64,000 nt of DNA, taken from assembly GCF_001704415.2 (NCBI RefSeq), contig NC_030824.1, positions 32,049,022-32,113,021 of the forward strand, in the 5' to 3' direction. Numbering within the stretch: the first letter of the stretch is position 1; every line of letters starts with the position of its first letter. The notes under the pieces were generated by a model. It ran no database searches. It was not told the DNA's origin and saw only the letters and a list, made by a program, of their open reading frames with translations. The DNA comes from Capra hircus (Eukaryota; Chordata; Mammalia; Artiodactyla; Bovidae). A program made the translations under genes and the position numbers. Positions 57,684 to 64,000 of this stretch are shown piece by piece.

Positions 57684-60600
57684 CTAGCATTCAGTAAACT
57701 CATACCAGAAAGAGTCTTTAATAATATTCATTTGTTGTTTTGTGTAACTTTTCTGAAACATGGGGACCCTTCTTACTGTTTATACTGATTGTAAGGGCCT
57801 GTCTATCCCAACCAAAGAGCTACTGACTAGTAAAAGCATGATAATATTTTTCTATAGCAATGTGTTAATGTCTTCCTTCTCTCCATGAATTTTTTCCTTT
57901 CTATGGTTGCAAATTTTGCCTTAATAATGAAGATGTTTATTTAATATTTTGGCTTTGATTTGCCAAGAAAGCTCTGGTCCCATATCCCTATTTCCTCATA
58001 GGTCTCTGTAAGATAATGAATCACTACTTTTGAACTTGATGAATTTAAAACTATACTTATTCTTCCCCAAAGATTCTGATTTGCATCAATCCTGTTTATG
58101 TTAATGATACAGTGATATCAATCATTGCCTCAAAAATTTTGAAGTTAACTTTAAAATCCTTTTCCTTCACATCTCATATTCAATATCTTACTAAGTTTTC
58201 CACAGGTACTTCAATTTCCAATTTAATTTCTACTCTTGCTTTTGATATTTGCCTCTGAAATTTTATTTCTGATTAAAAAATAAAAGCATTCCTAAACTGT
58301 GTTACTTTGCTACTGATAAGTTAATAATATTAGGAAAACAAACTTCAAAATTTCTGATCCTAAAATTCAATAATTTAAGTTTATTTAAATGTGGCTGATA
58401 TATAATGCCTGAAATACTATGCTTTTGGTTTTTTGACTCACACTTAAACGTACTGCATTCCAATAACTTCACAACATGAATTATGATGTGTGTGACATAG
58501 TGTGTCTGCCACTAACAAAATAGTGTATACACGCTAGTTTAGCGTTTCATGGTTGGATACATTCATTTATGCAAGAAAAGTACTTTGCAACGTGTTTTTC
58601 AAATATGAGAAACCCACAATTATGGTAGAATATGGAATAAGAGAAAAGATTCTTAGAGAAGAGACATTTTTCTTTCAGATTAGTAAGCAAAGTGTACATA
58701 TAGAGAAAATAACCTACATCAGAATAGGAAATTTTAGTGCCATATTAGGCACTAACAAGGATATTCAAGCTCAAGATGTCTTCCTTATTTTCAGTGTGAT
58801 TCCTGAGAAGAGACATGCACATCAAAAGCAGTCAGGTAAAATGTAAGGTGATAAATAATTAAGGACCAAATAAATGGAAGCCCTAGTTCATGCAGAAATG
58901 TTAAGTGTTGGGTGAATGTTGAGTATCCTATACAATGTCCAACAGAGGGATGTGATTCACATGAATCTAGTGTAATTCTAGTGTATTAGAAGGATGATGC
59001 TGAAAAATTAGAGTTAACTTTAACAATATTCTTTTGAAACATGTAACAGATGATTACATTGAAGGCTTTAAATATGTTACAGTTTTATTTGTTAATTATA
59101 CCACACAGTAAACTGGAAAAAAAAAAAAAGGGTAAGTATCACTTTAGGTGACAGAGGAGTGGATCTTATGAATTTGGGCAGAAGTTCTCCAGAATTTCCC
59201 AGTCTCTCTGTGTCACAGTCATGATCCTAGATTGACAGTGAGGATGTATTGGATTAGGGAGTTTAAAGAGAGTAGCAGATTTGAGAAAGTTTTGTAAAAA
59301 ATGGAAGAGGGAACATCACATAAGAACAAATAATAGAAAAAATGTATGTATATGAAGTTTGAATTAAAGTTTTTTTCTTTTCCCTCCTCCTTATCTTCTT
59401 CCTCTTCTCTCACCTCCTCCTCTTTCCTCTTATTTTAGCAATTTTAAGCAGCTCTGATACAGAAGCAAAAGTGCAGCCCAATTTAGTCCCAGGGAGTTAC
59501 TTGCTGAGTGTTATGTAAGGGCAAGGAGAGTGAAGGTGTTGACAACAGCTCAACTTAGGTGGAAAGAAAGTGATGACTCAAGGAGTTTGCAGATTAGGAT
59601 AAAATGACAAGTTAAAGGACCCTTGAGAGACAGGACATTATAGGTGATGAGGACTAAAAGAGCTAGAATAATAGGGGTTATAATTAGAGAGAAAGATATC
59701 ATAGGTTAAAATTCCAGAGGTGTGGTGATTTTCAGGTGATGGCAAACTTGTCAGTGTGAAGAAATATGAAGTGAGTGTTCATGCATTCCAGAGCCGTAAG
59801 AAACAGGCCCCATAAATGTTACTTACATGGAATGTAAGCCACGTGCCGACATTCTTCATGAGACAGGAAAGATGACCAAACTGGCAGAGACTATGAATGG
59901 TTGAGGATGAAGGACTTTTAAATAAAAAGGGGAGGTTTTAGTGATCTGCAGGCGACAGTGTAGCCCAGGGCAGGAGAGGGTGTCCTGTTTCTGGGGGAGG
60001 GCCAGATTTCAGCCACGGCAAGGAGACCGAAAGAGAACTGACACAAAAGTGGATGCTGTGATAAGAGAGCGCGTAACCCACAGGGACTGCTCTTCAGAGA
60101 CTGCCTTAGCGCTGAATTTGAAAGAGGAAGTGAAAAGAGATTCTCGTTTTGGTTTTCTGGCCATAAGGTTCCCAGCAGAACTCTGGTGAGAGGTGTGTCA
60201 GTCAGTTCTGGAGAAGATCCTGGTCAGAAGCCTGCAAGGACTCTCGGTCAGGCAGAGAATGCCGGCGTTACGTATCACGCTTACACGTCTCAGACAGCAC
60301 TTCCACCAGGAAAGGAACAAAGTGGCATTTGGCAGTCTCCCTTGAGGAACCTGATTTCAGTTTTTGCATTATCATTTACCAGTTTAATTGTGTGTTAAAG
60401 CAAACCTTGTTCTATCTTAGGTCAACAGGCTCTGTGGTAGCCACTGTTGTGTCCCTGTGTCCTCCACGTGTTTTCCTATTGTTTCAGGACCACCCAGTCT
60501 AAATTCCAAATGACAGCCTTTGTATCACTTAGAGCACTTTTTCTGTAGTCAAGGCCTGCTCTCCCCTCACGTCTGACATCTCTGCCAAGTGGGACCAGCA

Positions 60601-60861
60601 TGCCTGGATGGTGAGAGTGAATCTGAGGCTGCCTCTGCCCTAACTCGCAGAGCTCCCCTGCAGGGTCAACTCCAGGTGCCCACAGCAGAAACTTGCTTAG
60701 TGGTTTCCTCTCTTTCTCAGTCTCCACTCCCTACTGGTATTTATGGGATCTATTCTCTCACATTCTTGTCATGGGCAAAGCCAACTAAGAGAGGTCCCAA
60801 GAAAAGAGGTCCCGTCATCCACGCATTCCAAGTAGGTTTGGTATAACATGGGTTTCCAATG
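57684..60861. other. Unassigned intergenic sequence
   Basis: No gene recognised. A 97-codon plus frame at 58553-58846 has no domain I can name. An A13 run lies at 59118-59130, a CTTCC/TCCTCC-rich tract at 59380-59430. 59940-60840 is more GC-balanced with a few CpGs and frames of 82-85 codons in both directions, none recognisable. Confidence 0.4.
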
Positions 60862-61036
60862 TCCGGGATCTAATGCCTGATTATCTGAGGTGAAGCTGAT
60901 GTGATACTAGAAGTAAAGTGCACAATAAATGCAATGCACTTGAATCATCTGGAAACCATCTCCTCACTGGTCCTTGGAAAAATTGTCTTCCATGAAACTG
61001 GTCCTTGGTACTAAAAAGGTTAGGGAAAGCTGCACT
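60862..61036 (+). mobile_element. Old DNA-transposon-like repeat, right-end fragment
   Basis: ATCTAATGCCTGATTATCTGAGG, then ATGCACTTGAATCATC, GGAAAAATTGTCTTCCATGAAACTGGTCCTTGG and AAAAAGGTTAGGGAAAGCTGC: recognisable motif order of a widespread mammalian repeat, probably hAT class. The left part is missing. Class assignment is by recall. Confidence 0.5.
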
Positions 61037-61490
61037 AGATTACTCAGGAAGGACTCAAGAAGGAAGGCAGTGTCTAGGAACAATTTGTAATCCTTAGATA
61101 CAAAACTATAACGAGAACTAGGTGATCAAGAGTGGATTTGGGTGGAAAGAATTTCCTTGGAGAGAGTTGAGTCAAACCCCATCATGGTGAAGGGGCGGGC
61201 TGTGCTTTCCTTTGCCTACATCTAGAGAATGACTCACCCCTCCTCTGATGGGTTCACAGGGAAGCCCTTCAGTTATGATTGACGAATAATGGATATTTCT
61301 ATTAGAGAATGATGACTATTTTTTGTATTGTCAAAGACAGACTAGAAGTCGTGGGATTAGCCCCCGTATCATCCAGAGATAGTCCTCTCCACAGAAACTG
61401 GATGCAGAAAGAATCTTTGTTTGTTTTTTCCTGCTTTTAACCTTTAGAATTCCACTTTACAGCATAACTGGTACAAACATTTTCATATTC
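61037..61490. other. No feature seen
   Basis: Unassigned sequence between a DNA-transposon relic and a Bov-tA. Confidence 0.5.
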
Positions 61491-61491
61491 A

Positions 61492-61700
61492 TTTATTGTT
61501 TAGTTTTTAAGTCATGTCCTACTCTTCTGACTCCATGGACTATAGCCCATTAGGATTCTCTGTCCATGGGATTTCCCAGGCAAGAATACTGGAGTGAGTT
61601 GCTATTTCCTTCTCCAGGGGATCTTCCTGACCCAGAGATTGAACCCTGGTCTCCTGCATTACTGGCGGATTCTTTACTGCTGAGTTACCAAGGAAGCCCT
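61492..61700 (-). mobile_element. Bov-tA SINE
   Basis: Antisense body (GGACTATAGCCCATTAGG, CCAGGCAAGAATACTGGAG) and head (GAGATTGAACCCTGGTCTCCTGC, TTACCAAGGAAGCCC). Decayed terminus on the left. Confidence 0.93.
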
Positions 61701-61828
61701 TATTCATAAATTCATGTGTTCCTTGGCAACAAGAAAGTCAAGAGTTTCAATCCATGTTTGACTAAAACCCATGGAAATATTCTGGGAATGTGCATATAGC
61801 CAAAATTAATTATGACTGTCAATACTGA

Positions 61829-62042
61829 GGGGCTTCCCTGGTGGCTCAGAGGTTAAAGCATCCGCCTGGAATGTTGGAGACCTGGGTTCAATCCCTTGGT
61901 CGGGAAGATCCCCTGGAGAAGGAAATGGCAACCCACTCCAGTACTCTTGCCTGGATAATCCCATGGAGGGAGGAGCCTGGTAGGCTACAGTCCATGGGGT
62001 CGCAAAGAGTCAGACATGACTGAGCGACTTCACTTCACTTCT
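61829..62042 (+). mobile_element. Bov-tA SINE, complete
   Basis: GGGGCTTCCCTGGTGGCTCAG head, box-B-like GGGTTCAATCCC (61884-61895), body, terminus GACTGAGCGACTTCACTTC. TCAATACTGA (61819-61828) and TCAATATTGA (62043-62052) form the target duplication with one mismatch. Confidence 0.96.
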
Positions 62043-62113
62043 TCAATATTGAAGATAATAAGAGATGTTTTAAATCTTTGAATCCTTAATGGACGAAGCT
62101 ATGAATATTTTAG

Positions 62114-62332
62114 GGGCTTCCCAGGTGTCACTAATGGTAAAGAACCTGCTCGCCAATGCAGGAGACATAAGAGATGCAGGTTCAGTCCCTTTGTTGGGAA
62201 GATCCCCTGGAGGACGGCACAGCAACCCACTCCAGTATTCTTGCCTGGAGAATTCCACGGACAGGGGAGGCTGGTGGCCTACAGTCCACAGGGTCGCAAA
62301 GAGTCAGACACAACTGGAGCGACTTAGCATGC
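62114..62332 (+). mobile_element. Bov-tA SINE, complete
   Basis: GGGGCTTCCCAGGTGTCACTAATGG head, GGTTCAGTCCC box-B-like, body ending GACACAACTGGAGCGACTTAGCATG. It lies 70 bases after another Bov-tA in the same orientation with unrelated flanks, so the two are separate insertions. Confidence 0.95.
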
Positions 62333-62509
62333 ATGAACACAAATTTTAGCTGTCATTTTTGGTTGTATATTAAATCTTGCAAGTGATTATGATTCTTCAT
62401 GTGTGAACCATAAGACTTTCTTACACATTAATATATACCTGATTTGCATGAAATAGAAACAGCTACTTTCTGAACTGTCTAAACTCACTGCTGCTCTAGC
62501 CTTGGTTAA
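62333..62509. other. No feature seen
   Basis: Short unassigned stretch. Confidence 0.5.
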
Positions 62510-62950
62510 AGGGTGCAGCTCACCATCAGGGCAGCTCTCCTTCATTTCCTGCTGGCCTGTCTCCACTTTTGCCTCCCGGACAGTTGCTCTCTGTACTCCT
62601 TGTCATTCATTTTTCTGAACAGGTCCAGCTCAGGAGGACTAAACTGCAGCGAACTGTCAGTGCTGATGGACTGGCTGTCTTCCAGGCCCTTCTTGTTGGC
62701 GATCTTTTTGGACCGTTACATGCTGATTATGGTTTATTGATGATGCGTGTGAAACTGCTCAACAGATCAGATGTAGCATCTCTGAGCAGTGGAAACCTCC
62801 CGACTGGTTAGTATGTGGTGCAGCGCTTCTGCTTTCCACACTCCGCGGTGCTGTATCAGAGACATGCTGCCTGATAACCTCCGGAAGGACATGTAGCCCT
62901 TGACGGATTTGCTGTCTCTAGATGTTTCAGCCCACCTCGCTGCCTGAATA
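62510..62950 (-). pseudogene. Coding-like fragment of an unidentified gene, probable pseudogene
   Basis: On the minus strand one frame from about 62930 to 62540 is interrupted by three stops near 62735-62775, yet contains protein-like stretches, for example SVKGYMSFRRLSGSM and FSPPELDLFRKMNDKEYREQ. After the second stretch a one-base shift continues into EAKVETGQQEMKES. CpG content is higher than around it. This looks like decayed coding sequence without introns, most simply a retrocopy, but no parent gene is recognised and there is no visible poly(A) on the left. Confidence 0.45.
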
Positions 62951-63177
62951 GAAAATCACAGTAACTTTGTGTACTCACCGGCATTTCTTCTCTCTTTAAT
63001 ACGCTGTGTTTTTTTCAATCTTCTCTGACTATTAACAAGTTTTTGAACAATATTTTCATAGTTGAAATATGGTATATGAGTAAATTAAAAATCGGAATCC
63101 TTGAATATTTGGGCTGTGGTGAGGATGTCTGTGTGTGAATTAAGCTCTGTGACTGTTGAAATCATGTGTGTCTATGT
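62951..63177. other. No feature seen
   Basis: Unassigned sequence before the last SINE. Confidence 0.5.
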
Positions 63178-63384
63178 GTGTTAGTCGCTCGGTCGTGTCT
63201 GACTCTGTGACACTGTGGATGGACTGTAGCCCGTCAGGCTCCTCTGTCCATGCAATTCTCCAGGCAAGAATACTGGAGTGGGTAGCCATTCTCTTCTCCA
63301 GGTAATCTTCTCGATCCAAGGACTAAACCTGGGTGTCTCTCATTACAGGCAGATTCTTCACCATATGAGCCACCAGGGAAGTCC
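63178..63384 (-). mobile_element. Bov-tA SINE
   Basis: GTTAGTCGCTCGGTCGTGTC terminus, GTCAGGCTCCTCTGTCC, CAGGCAAGAATACTGGAG, then head CAGGCAGATTCTTCACC and GAGCCACCAGGGAAGTCC. Antisense, nearly complete. Confidence 0.95.
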
Positions 63385-64000
63385 ATGTCATCATATCTTA
63401 AAACAAGAGCACTGATGTAGGTGATTTATGTGGTAAATAAACTCCTGACCACTAGATGGGGCTATGAAACCTCTTGCATTAACTGAGCTCTTGCAAACAT
63501 TCACTTTTCTTGAATTAAAAGTTTTTCCTTGAAAATTTCTTAGTCTTTTTCAACTTTAACCTCACCTTGTACTGAAGATTTAAAAAAAATGCTCCTGATT
63601 CTCTGTAATGATGACTAAGCAACATTACGGTAATGACATGGAAGTATAATCATTATGTTTCAGGAAGGAAATGGATATATTGCCAAAGTCACCTCATAGT
63701 TAATTCAGGCTTTTCACTGATAGGGATAGGTTTATCATGGTAACACCCTAACAATTCCTCCTTTCTTTCTTTCCCTATTTATTGGTCTGAGACACAACTC
63801 ATTAACTTCACCTATTTGGATTGTGGACCCCAGATTGCCTCTAGGACTTAGACGCTATGAGAGTGTGATGATTACATTTGCAGTGGATATATAAACCACT
63901 ACTGGTTTAATAAGCCCACACAATAATTTTTCTTTTATTCTTATTTACTTTGTGATAATCTGCAGGTCCTCGTGAACCTGGAGGAAAAAGGATCAGTCCT
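63385..64000. other. No gene recognised
   Basis: Unassigned sequence to the window end. No open frame or repeat recognised. Confidence 0.5.

Overview
The window is a repeat-dense piece of ruminant (most likely bovid) nuclear genome. The diagnosis rests on many copies of the LINE BovB (RTE class) together with the ruminant SINE families Bov-tA and Bov-A2, plus cetartiodactyl tRNA-Glu-type CHR SINEs, a bovine-type young L1, and old mammalian MIR, L2, L1M and DNA-transposon relics. No intact cellular protein-coding gene, rRNA, functional tRNA, CRISPR array or prokaryotic operon is visible. Almost every open reading frame is either a BovB or L1 remnant, its antisense shadow, or chance. Family names come from pattern recognition, not from a database search.

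Layout. 1-1304 is a dead HNRNPA1 retrocopy whose 3'UTR is internally inverted. About 1340-4705 is an old L1 ORF2 fragment on the minus strand, split by a twin-primed young L1 (1652-2831, 16-bp target duplication) and a 5'-truncated BovB (3157-3816). 5251-5460 is a Bov-A/BovB chimera lying next to sequence that looks like an mRNA 3' end. 7-16 kb is mostly unassigned sequence with MIRs, a Tigger-like transposon (9914-10200) and a probable LTR (about 15306-15776). 16-32.8 kb holds Bov-tA, Bov-A2 and CHR SINEs and several truncated BovB copies, the longest at 25690-27507. 36.1-44.9 kb is a BovB cluster with two near-complete copies: 36733-40476, rearranged by twin priming, and 41850-44934, a simple minus-strand copy. 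47-64 kb contains further Bov-tA copies, a young L1 inserted inside a Bov-tA (49789-50408), a GC-richer unassigned block (50.7-52.6 kb), MIRs, an apparent DNA-transposon end (60862-61036) and a coding-like minus-strand fragment (62510-62950).

The elements work together only in the sense that LINEs mobilise SINEs and mRNAs. BovB 3' ends share their terminus with Bov-A and Bov-tA, and target-site duplications can be read directly for many insertions, so insertion order can be worked out. I found no convincing undescribed biological system. The best observations are structural: two independent twin-priming events (one L1, one BovB), a SINE/LINE chimera, unusual SINE architectures, and two or three unassigned coding-like or GC-rich blocks that merit a database search.
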